From: Spirodela intermedia
Lineage: Eukaryota > Streptophyta > Magnoliopsida > Alismatales > Araceae
Reading direction: 5' to 3'
Assembly: GCA_902729315.2 (NCBI GenBank)
Contig: LR746279.1
Coordinates: 3,752,001-3,816,000, forward strand
DNA length: 64,000 nucleotides
This document shows, piece by piece, positions 11,701-24,800 of the stretch. A model generated the notes under the pieces. That model was not told the origin of the DNA and did no database searches. It saw nothing but the letters and a program-made list of their open reading frames with translations. Position 1 is the stretch's first letter; each line of letters opens with the position of its first letter. Position numbers and translations under genes: made by a program.

Positions 11701-14700
11701 GATCTGTCACCATCAGATGGACCACGTGATCGTGGGCTTGGAGGATGCCAGGCACTAGATGAGTAAGTTATACGTCTCTTAGTGGTAGGTTTACTGATTT
11801 TAATTGGCAACATAAAATAAAAATACAAATATGAAAACCAAGCAAGTGAAAAAGGTGCATAAGCACAAACATCAAACGATTTAATTCAATCAAGACAGAC
11901 TGACTCAATGTTCAGTAAAATAAAATAAAATTGTATCATACTAAGCATGTCCCAAATCAGATTGGATAAATACTAGTCTATGAGCAAACCGCAATAAAAA
12001 TATTTTCAAAAATAAACTTCAACATGAAATAGATATCATCGTGGACTAGAATCTTGAAAAATCGATCTGACTCGTAAGAGTCAAGATCGATCACACTGAG
12101 TTGATAAACATTGGTTTCAATAAGGCAAATTATTTGGACTGTGTTTAATCCGCATAAAACATACCTAGGTCCTGATGGCGGCTGAGATCTTGGACCATAA
12201 CCCGGACCACCAAATGCAGGTCCACCCCTGCAGAAGATATATCTTTAAATAGAATGTGATGCAAGATGCCAGAGAGATTGCAAAAGCAACTCCGCGAATT
12301 ATAAACAAATGGAATATTGTATAACCTTGACTCCCCTGGACGAGGCTTCTTAGGATCTGCAAACCTGACCGTTAAAGGTTGATCACATCCCTAGTCATAC
12401 ATAAAAAACTATAAATACACCATGATAAGTTACATAATTATGAAATTTCCTGAGAGAAATACAATTTTACCCTCATTGTGTATTTTCCATTGAGAGCATC
12501 TATTGCTGCCGAGGCCATGTCTCTATGAGAAAACTTTACAAAGCCACAGCCTTTCACGAGTGATAAGCAGGCAATGAGAAGTAAGCAGAAAAATACAACC
12601 AAAAGTCAATCTCAGTATCTAAGTTAAATTGGACGATATAAAACACACCACGGCTTTGTTTCATGTCATCTTTCATGATGTACACATCTTCAACACGCCC
12701 ATAAGGTGCAAATATCTGCAACAGAAATATCAAAGTAGTTTATAATCATGGGCAGTGCTGATGGCTTAGTGTACAAAAGCATACGCCACAAAGATCAAAT
12801 ATGAATTGACAAATGGTATGTCGACATCCCCTGGGATGATGAAGCCAATGAAGGTTGCGAAAATAGGACAAACAAATATGTTATAACACAAAAGGGATGG
12901 AGGAGTAAACCACACAACAGTAGAGGCAAAGTATAAGAAAGTTAAGAAAAACCATCACCGAAAAATCCATCAAACAAAATCAGAATCAGTGAGATGTCAC
13001 GAAAACAGTATACAACAGCAAAATGAACGCACGGGAGGTCAAACCCCATCACACAATACCATTACACTATTCGTCTTTCCACTCATTGTCAATAAAGAAA
13101 GCAGTAAAACAAACAAAATCGTAAGAGGCATTAGAAAAAGCTACATCAGCAAAAAACACGAGCACAGAAAGCATAAAGAAAACAGATCGAGAAAACACCA
13201 CCCGTTAATTATATGATCCTTGATGATTATTGAGAAAAATTAGGCAGCTTGGTGACTACAATGTAGGAGCCAACATCTGGAAAAATAGTGAAAATTTCAT
13301 GGAAATACGGCTGAGAGGCATATTGTTTCACAGGACTCTAGCAGAGAGAACCACAGAGTTCAGCAACTAAAATCAACTTACTTCTTCAATTTCCTTTTCT
13401 GTAGCCTGCTTGTTGAGGGAACCAACAAACAACTTGTATTCAACTGCACCTAACACAGAAAAGAGATGAGAAATTTCCTCTTTTCCTCAATTAACTGGGA
13501 ATCTTCAAATCAATATGCATTCCCCAAGATAAGTACAGAAATTAACAAAACAATTAATGCATTCGGGTTACAATAGTCGGGATATAATTTCACAGAAACC
13601 ATTGCATATACTCAGCAGTTAATTATCGTTCTAAGATCCACGTAAGCGGGACAGCAAAGCTGACAACTATGCTGACAAAACAAACGTTAAATAACTGACA
13701 AAGCCAATTCGAGCATTATAATTATTGCATAAAATTGGTAGCCGAAAAGAAATCTGTTAGATGTAAATAGGGAACTTCGGCCAACATTTTATAAAATGAT
13801 TGAACATGGACGAACGGTAGCTTTATGTTATTCATCCTTCTTGCCAAGACTGATGCATGGCGGTTGATATCTCTACCTGAACTACGAGTCAAGCCCCACT
13901 TTTTCAACAATTGGTGATTGAACATAACCCATAATGCCCTCAAGATTCTTGGCAATTGATTCTAACATGCACTTTCTCAAGATTCTGGGAAAGTTTTGAA
14001 TCTAAACCCGCTTACCTGTCAATAAATCCACAGGGTCACCTTCTGACACGTCAGCCAGAAGAAGACCGCAGGGTTGAGTAGAGTGAACTAGACTACCCAA
14101 AAAATCAAACTTTCCCATTACGGTCCACACCAATGACCGGCAGGCTTCCTCTTCATCATCACCACACGTGGATCTGATGATGCTCATCTTTCTGAAACGT
14201 AAAGATGTGAACCTCCCGAAACTGAATCAGGGATATGCGTTCTACAGTTATACAGTCCAGAAAATACTAATTCGGAATATGGTTGAACGGTCACGTAAGA
14301 ACCGCCTACAGCCCTCTCCAAAAAGGTTCAAATACTATGTTCTGCCAATACTGAAAATTCAAACCACTAGTTCTTCTAAGAACATTTCATCAGAGTCCTG
14401 CAATAATGTTAAGCTCACATGCAAAACACAATACCTAAAGACCAGAGTAACAAATCTAACATAACAACGGTAAGTACGAATTAGTAAGGCCATTATTCTG
14501 ACATCATATCTATCTACAATCTACCCTTCACGTACATCAGACTTCTACATTGCCACGCTACCCTTCTCTTCCCCCAAACTGAAAGTGTCCAAAGATGCCA
14601 ACTGGACAGGAGAGAAATATGGACAGAGTAAAAGAGTTCTTGATGGGGAAAACCTTATAACAGGGGATAATGATATGAAAAAAAGGGCAGAAGAAGTGTC

Positions 14701-17700
14701 AGGAAGGTGTTTAGAGATGCAGCCTTGCCGAGGTGTATGAAGCCAGACCTATGAGCATTTAAGTCAAAGGATTGCACCTCATTGATGTTCCCTTTTTAGC
14801 TTTTGGAAATGGATAGCGCACAAACACATTAATCGAAAAAAGATCAGAGGTATTTACTGTGCAAAAAGACCATACGTAAGTTCTGACACAGTTGTGCAAA
14901 AAGACTACGAAAAAGAAGATACAGATAGCCCACAGCAGCATAGAGAGACAAGTGGCGCGTTTACTTTGGACGCTTATAATATAACATATTGCCTTCACAG
15001 CCACAAGCAAGCCTCATAATTCATCTGGGAATTATTTTGCACAAAAATTGAGTTTAAGAATATTTTTCACTTTTCAAGGAACAAAGTTATGATATGAATC
15101 TCTCTTGAGTAAAATTTATGCTTCTGATTAATTAATTAGAAAATCAAGTTCCTCAAATGAATGATTCTTTCAAGGCTAATGTGAATAGCATTGATTAAGA
15201 AAATCTACCTCGCCAAAAAAAAGCACATAAGAGGTCATTTCTTTGGTGCAAATGTGAAATTAATTTTCCAGTCAAAATAACTTACCAAGCCGTTCACGTT
15301 CCCCATCAGCATATCTAACTTGGATTGGACCGTGGCCCTAAAAAAACCATAATTAACTTTCTTCTGTTATCAGTGCAAAACTACATATCAACAAGAGCAG
15401 TAAAATAAAACTATAGGTAACTAACCCCAGGCAATGTAAACTGATTGTGCAAAGCTCTAATTGCTCTATCTGCATCCTCCAAGGTCGCATATTTAACAAA
15501 ACAACATCCTGTTGCAGTATAGATTTATTGCTTGGTCCAAATTCATTCTATTAATTATATTTGCAAGGTTAAAGCAAGGGGACAAGAGAAACGAACGTGA
15601 CTGTAGGCTTGACCCTGAAAATCTAAGCATACTACTGACAGAAATAGCACCAGCACAAAAGCATTGAAACATGACAAATGATCAAATATGAACGACATCA
15701 CAAACTCAAGCGTCCTGCTTTAATTGTAGGAAAAACAGCTTAGTGAACAAAAAAAATAAATGTTGGAAGACATCATCTGTAAGATTAAACCAATAAACAC
15801 TAGTCAAACATCTACGATGAACTCTATCAATGCAATGTGCTAAGGAGGTATCAATGAGGGGCAAGACAGTTATCCTGGATGCAACTATGATCAATAAGAT
15901 AAATGATTCAATCCTTAAACCCTCCGAGAATGTTCACAGAGATGAAACGTTAAAAAATTGATAGGATGATAGCCCCACACTCTTTTGTGTTTAGAGAGGT
16001 AATAATTACATCCCAAGAATATTGACCATCAAGATGGTCCACAACATATATTCGAATCCTGCAGCAAGGTTATACTACAACCATTCCATTCTCAGTAGTT
16101 ACAGAGTCATTTTGAGAAATATTTCAAGATCCCAGCACAATAGTGATTGCCATTTAACAAAGTAAATAACATTCATACATCGCCAATGATGACAATAGGG
16201 CACCCATTTCTTTTGATCCAGTGAACATGGGAAACTGAAAGCATGAGAAGAAGATATTGAAAATGAGCAAGCCAAAATTCATAATGGGCCAGTTTCCTCT
16301 TTCATAACCAGTACCCATCATCCGATTATAAGCGGGATGTGTAGTAAAATTCAATAGACCCCTGAACGACAAGGAACCGTCCACTGATCCAACTGCAATT
16401 GACACACTGCATATTTTGGAAGAAATTTTTCCCAGAATCACACGTCATTGACTTCTATTGAAATGAACTTCTACAGAAAAAGGTATTAACCACGAGGAAA
16501 GAATTTGACTGAATGAACCAACCAGTTCATTCCACAGAACACTAATAAGCATTCATAAACGTATAATAAATGAAGGCACCAGAGCTTGGGCCAGAAATCT
16601 GTCACATGGATCAACAAAACTGAACATACATGGGTAGCACAGCTCCATTCATCTCTTTGTTAATTAGCAAGAACAAAACACCAATAACTTGTGTCAAAAG
16701 TAAATGGCATTTTGAAAGACTATGCCCACAGACAAGAAAAAAAATAACCAAGAACGTGGAAGGGAACAGACAAGCAAGAAAGTATTCAAGTAGAAAAATG
16801 AGACCCAGAATATGCAAACTAAAATCATCAGAAAATGGTTTATATCCATCAAAGCGCACAGAGAATTATGCACAAACAGCCATACAACATTTGAGAGATC
16901 AAATTCTCATAAGAAATCAGCATGATACCCCATTATTAATGTATGTTAACCCGACTCAAAGAAGAACAAAAGTAACCAACAGACTAAACATAATAAACGT
17001 GACTGGCAAACATCATAGAGGAAGCGATTCATCCAGAGGGGATAAAAATCACAGTTCGCACAATTTTGCCATCGACAATATGTTTACCATTATGCTCTCC
17101 AAAAACCCATAGAGTAATCATACATTCTGACCGTTGAATAAAATGAAGCTTTCAACGAAACACTTTCTAGACAAGGAATCACACTGGAGATACCTCAAAA
17201 ATACCAAGATTCATCAGTGATGAAAAGTAAACACATCTAGCATAAGACATTGCCACATACATACCATCCATTCATCGCACTCTAAACTAAACACATGAAC
17301 CATCCATACATCTCCACACCAGAAGAAATTTAAAACATCATTAACCAAAGGATCCAAGCTATTCAACCAAGCGGAAAGATGAGCATCAATTACTCTGCCA
17401 CCACGTTGATCCCTTGATAATCTTCTGACTGATAATTATTACAAGATCCAACCGTAATAATGATTCTAATATATCACAAAACAGTGACAAAGTACTGCCC
17501 ATTTTTGACCGATCCCTGGATAACCAATAAAAGTCCATCACAAAAGCTTAAAAAGCTGCACCCTACGATACATGCTCACTCATTCAACCATTTCTCACGT
17601 TGCCACATGCACAATCATAACACCATGAGAAAAGTATATCTAAGAGAAATAACACAACATGTCATTCACATGCCATCAAAAACCATCATGCAGAGACGTT

Positions 17701-20700
17701 CCGTCATAATGTCTCCCTCGACACCAAATCCATGGCTGCATAAAAATATTACAAAATTCAATGTTCTGAGAGTTTGGACATTCCTGTCAAATTCCACATT
17801 TAAGCCACAATAAGGATATGCCAGCATCACACATAAAGCATTCCCATCCACAAGCTGGCCCATATAGTCAACAATGTACTTGGAAGCGGATCACCAGGTT
17901 CAAAAAATAAACATTGCAAAACAATCATAACCCCAAGCTTTAGTGCTTCAACAGAGACCAAAGGTTATGGCAACACATGTATCACACAACCACCCCATTG
18001 AAGAATCCTAAAAAGAGCCTTCAAACATTAAAAGTGACAACATTGACCATTAAATATGACCGGCCAATTTAACTTAGATCCAAGATAGAAGAACATCTGA
18101 CATATTTAATGGAAATGGGCAGCAAGAAATTCCATGCCATTCACGCAAGAAATGAACCCTGCTTTCAAGTATGACATAGAAAATGAGCATCGATTTCTTC
18201 TGTAACGTTATTCACAGACATATCCAACCTTGTCAATGTGTTTTTCAGATAGTACAATATTTCCACATTCACCAAAAAACTTAGATCCACAGTGTGTTAT
18301 GCATCTACAAAGGATATCTCATAGTAGACGGTATCCTCACTAACTGAGCTCTGTTAGAGGTACAAGAGTAGGATGCGTATGCATCTGCTACAGCTAAGCA
18401 AATTGTTTAACATATTCTGTGGTCTTCCATTCTTTCAGTCGTAAGGACTGATGGAATACAATGAAAGCCAACAGAAACCAACAATCAAGGAAAACTGTTC
18501 CAAAACTAACTGAGATAATGATGACCCCATTGCTGCTCTCTCTCTCTCAAAGGCCCTGCAACCAGACAATAAATTAAAAAAAAATCATTAAAATACTGTA
18601 CCTTGTTGCTGCCCAGTCCTCCTGTCTTTGATCAAAGCGACTTCAATAACATTACCATGCTCCTCGAACAATGGACGAATCTGCAAAAAAATTAATTTAA
18701 TCCGCATACTGATTGTCTGCAACCTTATTGTCATTTCTAGATGTGACTGTTTCCACGACAACATGAAACAGAGCTCTGAAAGTTTAAACGCGTATACGAG
18801 AAAAAAATCCATTCAAATCGAAGCAATAGTTCATGTCTGAATCGAAGTTTTATAATGGCTTTTCTTTGGGCCAAATTAATCCACAGATAATACGTGTCCA
18901 TATGGTCACTGCGCTACAGTCAAGATACAATATAAGCAAAAAGTACAATAATATCAAATTATTCAATAAGAATTCTCAACGAATCTGTAACTTACATCCT
19001 CTTCTGTTGCAGTCCTAGGGACAGAACCGACAAAGAGCTTTGCAAAGTTACTTGATTCAACATTATCTGAAACAAAACGGGTAACTCGTTCAAGCTTGCA
19101 TACTAAGATAAAAATAATTCCCAAAAAAAGTGTAACAATGAAAGTCCATAAAGGATGAATAGTTTCAGTAATTAAATAAGCTGACAAAATTATCAACGAA
19201 CAAATAGAAACAACGCATATTTCAACAAAAAATCTCCACGCCAAACAAACCCAGTTTTGATTCCAAGAACCTAACAAATCAACATGAAGAGTTCACGATG
19301 ATGATAGCCATAGCTCATGAAGGTAGAGCAATGATGTCAATCGAAAGAAACTCTCCCTCCGTTCATCTACTGAAGCGTAAGATGCAACAGTTGTCATTTA
19401 AACTTGTAATTCTAAACTAACCAGCAAACGATCACACCACGAACAAAAGGAACAGGGAGAGTCGGTGCAAACCGTGAATAGCAAAACAGTACAACAAAAA
19501 GACCCTTTTAGGAGCCTTAAATTTCTGATGTTTCATTTAGGGAATACAGACATATATACATGCAAACAAATAAATAGCTGATGCCTCACCATCATCAACA
19601 ACTGAATACGAATAAAATGTATTTCTGATACGTGACGAATCGCCATCCACAAGATAGATATCGAATTCCAAAGCAGGCACTTCACCAAAATTCATTTATC
19701 CCGATACCTCGCAACCTTTTGACTCCTCTGAAGTCCAGGAAAGACTCATATTTCATTAAATTTCATTTCTCCATATATATGACTAAAGTTGACAAAGTTT
19801 AAGTAAAGATATCCGAAAAAGCGTCTCCTGAGCCTATGCAATTCGTCTTGCAGCGGAAAATACACAAGGAAACAAAACGATCTGTGTTGCCAACGAGCTT
19901 CCTCACGCACTTGCCCTTAAACAATTATAATTAAACAACTCTTCTTTCACCGTGAAAAAGAAAAAACATTTTTTTATCTTAATAATCATTTTTCAGGAGG
20001 GACCTTGACCTTCTTTTGCTTTAGATGATGCAGGAATTCAATGGACCCAAGAAAATCCAGTCCAGACGAACAAAAAACAGTAACCATTCCCCAACAGAAC
20101 CCTCAGAACAGATACCACAAGCTGGGGAAGAACATTACAAGAGCGGAAATGCCGAGAACAGTACTGTAAGACAAGGGATAGAAGGGAACAATATCCACTA
20201 ACCAGGAGATCCTCCCCTACCGGAGGCTGAGAATCCACTGCTCCGCCTCTGCCCCCCTCCCATCGTAACATGATGGCCATGTCCGACGGGTCCATCCACT
20301 CCATGCCTATACGAGGGACCCCCAACTCCACCACCGCCACCCGCCGGGTAATCAGGCGGTCCATCACCACCACCACCACCACCACCACGGTAAGGGTGGT
20401 GACGCCCGCTACCCTCAAACCCTCGGCCACCACCCGAGGGATAATCATGCGGCCCCCCACCGCCACCGCCACGGCCACCGCCACCACCGCCACGGTGAGA
20501 ATGCTGTCGTCCGCCACCGTTGGCCCCTCCGCCACCGCCGCCGGCACTCAACGGGTAATCAGGCTCCCCTCCCCCTCCACCTCTCCCGCCGCCGCCTCCT
20601 CTGTAAGGGTGGTGCCGCCCACCGCTGTCGAACCCGCCCCCACCGCCGCCGCCGCGAGACTGGCTGTGGGAAGCATGCCGCTGGTTCGCCGGCGGCCCGT

Positions 20701-20767
20701 CGGACCACCGGGATGGCCCTCTCTGCCTCTCCCCCCCTCCTCGGTCTCCTCCCCTGTGCCTCTCCAT
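8660..20767 (-). CDS. FCA: Flowering time control protein FCA (RRM, RRM, WW)
   Basis: Nuclear RNA-binding protein of the autonomous flowering pathway, known to promote proximal polyadenylation. Coding exons (minus): 20767-20203, 19066-18996, 18680-18602, 15508-15426, 15337-15286, 13449-13382, 12715-12649, 12550-12471, 12390-12326, 12227-12165, 11754-11667, 11576-11493, 10480-9932, 9832-9623, 9522-9271, 9204-9160, 9017-8958, 8713-8660; sum 2535 nt, 844 aa. Residues 1-190 are Gly/Arg-rich. RRM1 begins KLFVGSVPRTATEEDV, RRM2 begins KLFVGSLNKQATEKEIEE. A Gln/Pro-rich region follows, then the WW domain (NWTEHTSPEGYKYYYNSMT, then WEKPEEL), another Q-rich stretch, and the conserved tail EWIWKNKPAG. 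It is longer than the roughly 740-aa FCA of Arabidopsis and rice as I recall them. The start follows an AGGGTTT leader motif. The exon 10-12 boundaries are the least certain. Confidence 0.93.
8735..8935 (-). repeat. AG microsatellite and 80-bp duplication in FCA last intron
   Basis: An AG run at about 8738-8792 is followed by two copies of a block containing CAGCAAAATAAAGTGGGAGT (about 8807 and 8880). Each copy ends in an A-run and GAGAGA. The block lies inside the intron before the final coding exon of FCA. Confidence 0.85.
9932..10480 (-). other. Gln-rich low-complexity exon of FCA
   Basis: This 549-nt exon encodes about 183 residues dominated by Gln, Pro, Met, Ser and Leu, including a pure run of six Gln encoded by CAG repeats (about 10171-10190). 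This corresponds to the prion-like, low-complexity region that in Arabidopsis FCA is linked to nuclear-body condensation. The CAG tract could be length-polymorphic. Confidence 0.75.
15509..18601 (-). other. FCA intron 3, site of regulated premature polyadenylation in FCA genes
   Basis: A 3.1 kb intron, the longest in the gene, splits RRM1 between the GQQQG exon and the CCFVKYATLEDA exon. In Arabidopsis the third FCA intron is where FCA autoregulates by promoting a proximal poly(A) site. The position and large size match here. I did not identify a convincing poly(A) signal by eye; only the homologous position is claimed. No gene was recognised inside on either strand. Confidence 0.7.
20203..20767 (-). 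other. Gly/Arg-rich repeat domain at FCA N-terminus
   Basis: FCA exon 1 encodes four imperfect copies of a roughly 30-residue unit: GR(H/Q)H(P/S)(Y/H)RGGGG, then a poly-Gly stretch, then DYP. RGG/GGR spacing of this kind is typical of RNA-binding and condensate-forming segments. The DNA is extremely GC-rich. Confidence 0.75.
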
Positions 20768-21883
20768 TTCTCTCTCCCTCCTCCCAAAAACCCTAGACAA
20801 ATGAAACCAGGAGGCAGCTGATACACCAGAGCAGGAAACGCACAAAACAGCGAGAACGAGAGAGACACAGACAGAGGGAGCAAGGAGGTGAATGACGGTG
20901 GTCCTTGGTCCACAGGGTCCACCGAATGGAGGATCATCATTCCTCCGATTATTTAAATTTCACATAAAAATAAAAAGTATATATTTTCCAGACACGGGAA
21001 GAGAGAGAAAAATATAGAGAGAGAGAGAGGAGGGAGAAATATTTCCATCTAAGATAATTCATAATTTTCTCTACCATTTAAAAATATACCCCGATAAGGA
21101 GGAGTTCGGGTTTTTTTAATCCGAAAAAATATAAAAAGACCCATTAACAGCCCCCATTTGGCAAGGAAGCCGACGAGAAAAGCGTATTAATAATAATAAT
21201 AATAATATTAGTAGAACAAAATCACTCCAAAATGCCCCAATTTATCAACATAATACCAATTCGTTGAGATATCGATCAATCCATGCTGGATCCCCTTATT
21301 TAGCCAGAAAGGCTTCACAGAAAATTAATAAAAATAATTATTATTAGGCCAAAATCACTCCAAATTACCCCCAATTGACCAAGATAATAGCAACTAGTTG
21401 AGATATATATATCAATCCATTTGGCAAGAAAGGAATTTTTTATAAAAATGATTATTATCAGACAGAAATCACTTTAAAGTGCCCCCAATTGATCAAGATA
21501 ATAGCAACGAGCGGAGATATCATTAATCGATCCATGATGAGTGCCCCCCCCCCCCCCATTTGGGTGGGAAGGCTACAGAGAAAATAAATTAACAAAACTA
21601 ATAATTCTTAGAGAAAAATCACTCCAAAGTACCCTAAATGGATCAACATACTTGCAATGAGTAGCAATATTAATCGATCCTTGATGGGTCCTCTCCAATC
21701 ACAGTAACCTTAAGTATATACAAGCTTGCCATCAGAAACATAGAGGAAGGAATTGAGGGCAATCACTAACTGATTGAGCATCGCCAATGTGGTTCTTCTT
21801 AATGTACAGCAGCTTCAACCGGGTTATCACAGAAGAGAGAGAAAGGGAGAGAGAGCATATGAAGAGAGAGGGGGAGTGGGCTG
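20768..21883. other. FCA promoter side and spacer before the CRCK-like kinase
   Basis: About 1.1 kb between the FCA start and the kinase stop codon. It holds a GA-rich tract near 21000-21030 and the four-copy tandem repeat listed separately. No gene was recognised. Confidence 0.6.
21130..21700. repeat. Four-copy tandem repeat, unit about 115-150 bp
   Basis: The unit runs: CCCATTTGGCAAGGAAGGC-like, an AT-rich (AATAAT)n part, AAATCACTCCAAA, a CCCCAATTGATCAAGATAATA-like string, GAGATAT and ATCAATCCATG. Copies of the AAATCACT core start near 21219, 21352, 21466 and 21613. The third copy is followed by a 14-C homopolymer (21544-21557), where length calls may be unreliable. Confidence 0.85.
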
Positions 21884-24800
21884 CTAGTCATGGTTGAGAC
21901 TCTGAGTGTAGGCTCTCCTTATTTCCCAGAGCTCTTCCACAACCTCTTTCATGGCAGGCCGGTTGACCCGGGTGTTGGCAGCGCACCGGAAGGCTAGAGA
22001 GAGGATCCTTCTCAGCACCCCCCCGTCCAAAGTTTCAGAGAGCAGAGGATCCAATATATCTTGGACATTTCCCTCACGGAATATCTTGATGGCCTGGAAA
22101 AATTAAAAAATTAAAATAAAATAAAAATGGTAAAGCATGATTTTGGTTATCATCCTAATCACTGAAAAACCAATATACATATCTATATATGATTATTTTG
22201 ATGAAGATCGAATGACCCATCTGATTGCAAAGGTCAGAAATATGAGCGACAAAAGTCCGCAGCAATCGAGAAGTAATGAACAAGCTTTTATTTTTCCCAG
22301 GAATGGAAACCATTCCAGGGTAAAAGCAAGAAGTTCTAAAACCAAATATGCTTCTAAAGATGCCAAGCATCTGGCTGTAAAGAAACCAGAGAAATATATC
22401 ACATGGAGTTGACAACGGTAGAAAATTCCCAACCACAATCTGCTACAAAGATGAGCGAGTTCGTCTCTACTATCTGCCAGATATGAATCCGAGATGTAAT
22501 ATATATATAGATATTAATTTGAGGTTAAAGCTGAGAAACTCTATTAAAAATTCAAAGATGGAAGCAAGCTTATTACCCATTTAACAGTTATCCTTTCAGA
22601 AGGTGGCCTCTTGCCATCCACCGGTCGCCTCCCCGAGAGGATTTCCAGGAGCAAGATGCCATAGGAGAAGACGTCACTCTTGGGTGTGAGCTGATACGTC
22701 CGGTAATACTCCGGGTCAAGGTACCCAACAGTTCCCTTGACCTTGGTTGAGATGTGGGTCTGGTCATTGTCCGTTGGGCTGGTTCTTGCAAACCCAAAGT
22801 CAGCCACCTTCGCCCTCAAGTTTTCGGTGAGAAGGATGTTGGAGGACTTAACATCCCGGTGAATGATCGTCTTCTCTGCGGGAGAAAGCAGCCGATGAGC
22901 AGGAAGGATCAGCCTTCGAAGAGAGAGAGGATCCAAGAAAAGATGTACAGGTTCCCAATGCAATGGAACTAGCAGAAGGTATCTATCATGGAAAAGGGGC
23001 GATCTTTCTCACCTGCATATAAGTGGAGGTACGTTAACCCGTGCGCAACATCAATGGCTATCTCCAATCGTTCACTGAAGCTCAAGATCTTCCCGTGTTG
23101 CCCTGCCAAGATCAAGAAATGAAGAGCTTCACCGTGTTATGATCCGGCGTGCGTCGAAATAATCGGTCGCAGAGACTGAAGCTCACCATCCAGATGCTCC
23201 CGAAGGGTCCCATTTGGAACATACTCAGTGATGATGATTTTTTCATTCTCTTGGTCAATGTAATCGACGAGCTTCACCAAGGACCGATGTTCAATCTTCG
23301 CAAGAAGATCGACTTCATTGCTAAACTCCGTCCGCAGGGATGCAAAATGTTCCTGTGACATGCCCCACACCAGTAAGTTTCTCCAGGGATTAGTTTCTCT
23401 ACCATGATATCGGCCTCCCTGGTCTCTTGAGCTCACTTCACTTCACTAAACCTCCTCGACAGGGGCATCGACCGACAGGCTGTGGCTTCGGAGAGCTCGA
23501 TAATGTGCAGCTTAACACTAAGTTGATGATTTTTCACCCTATGGGTAACACGACTAAATGCCCATGAAATGCATGCATGCATGCATGCATGCAAGTGAGA
23601 TACCATTGGCATACGTAAGGTTTTGAAATGTTCCTAGAGCAAGCCTGCAACTGTTACTGTTTGACTCCCTTCCTTCTACCCTAAAAAGAAGTATTATAAG
23701 CTATATATAATGTCGCCCCACAGGGTAATTATTTGAGCCTTGGAAACCCATAAAAAGGAAATTCATCAGCCAGATAATATGGGAAAAATGTCTGGTTTTC
23801 TCAAACCAGTTCATAAGAGAGTTGAGAAAGGATGCGGGGAGCACTCAAGACTTGCATGAATCACATGGCGCGCCGCAGCAGCACTGCGCAGGTGGTGAAC
23901 AGAAGGGTGGAGGAGGTTTACGAGGCATAAAAGGGTGCGGAGAAAATCACCTTCTTTGCTCTCTTAACAGCGACAACTCGTCCATCTGGCAAGACAGCTT
24001 TGTACACAGTTCCAAATCCTCCTTCTCCGATTTTGTGCGATTCCGAGAAGTAATGAGTAGCCTTCGCAATCTGGTTGACATTCACATGAAACGGCCCAGG
24101 GCTGATTTCAGATGACAGAGAGAATCGCGAGGGACTGGGCGGCACATGGCGTGGAGTTCCCGCTCTCTTCTGAGATTTGGAGCTCGTATCAAATGAGGAA
24201 CTCGAATCCACTGCAGCAACAAAACCAGTCATGCCCAAGAACAAGAAATCCCTTCCATTCCAGAGGTCAGAATCATCATCAGTTGAGATATATTCCAGCA
24301 GGGACAGTCTATGATGATGAAATTTATCCACAGAGAAGTGTGCAAAGAAGGGTATTTGCCTAATAGTCGGTCGTAATAGTAAGTCATTGGTGTAATTCAT
24401 AAGAGCGGGCGCTTGTTCTAGAGCTTGCCAGAGTTGTCTACGTGTGCACTCTTTGATCATCATCTTTATATCTACATTGATGTGATGAATTCGACTATAG
24501 TTGCTTGGGGCTTAGGATTTGCTGAGTTCGATGTCATCAAATTCCACCTAAAAATATTTTCTTTTCATCTTTGAGTTATTTTCTTCTTTTAAAAATGTTC
24601 ATTTATGACCTTTTACAATGCACATCTATCATGAACCCTTCTTTTTAAAAAAAAGAAAAGAAAAAAAAAAAGACTTTTGACACTGAAAGGGCATCTAATC
24701 GTGAAGCCTCCAACTTTCGTAGGCCATAAATAGTGAAATACTAGGCAGATTACTTTTGAATTTCATGGTGGAAAAATGCATGGTGCAACTACTCACTTGA

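Noticed and set aside
20270-20821. 183-aa Thr/Pro-rich open frame antisense to FCA exon 1
   Set aside because: It is a shadow of the GGN/GCC-rich repeat that encodes the FCA Gly/Arg domain on the other strand.
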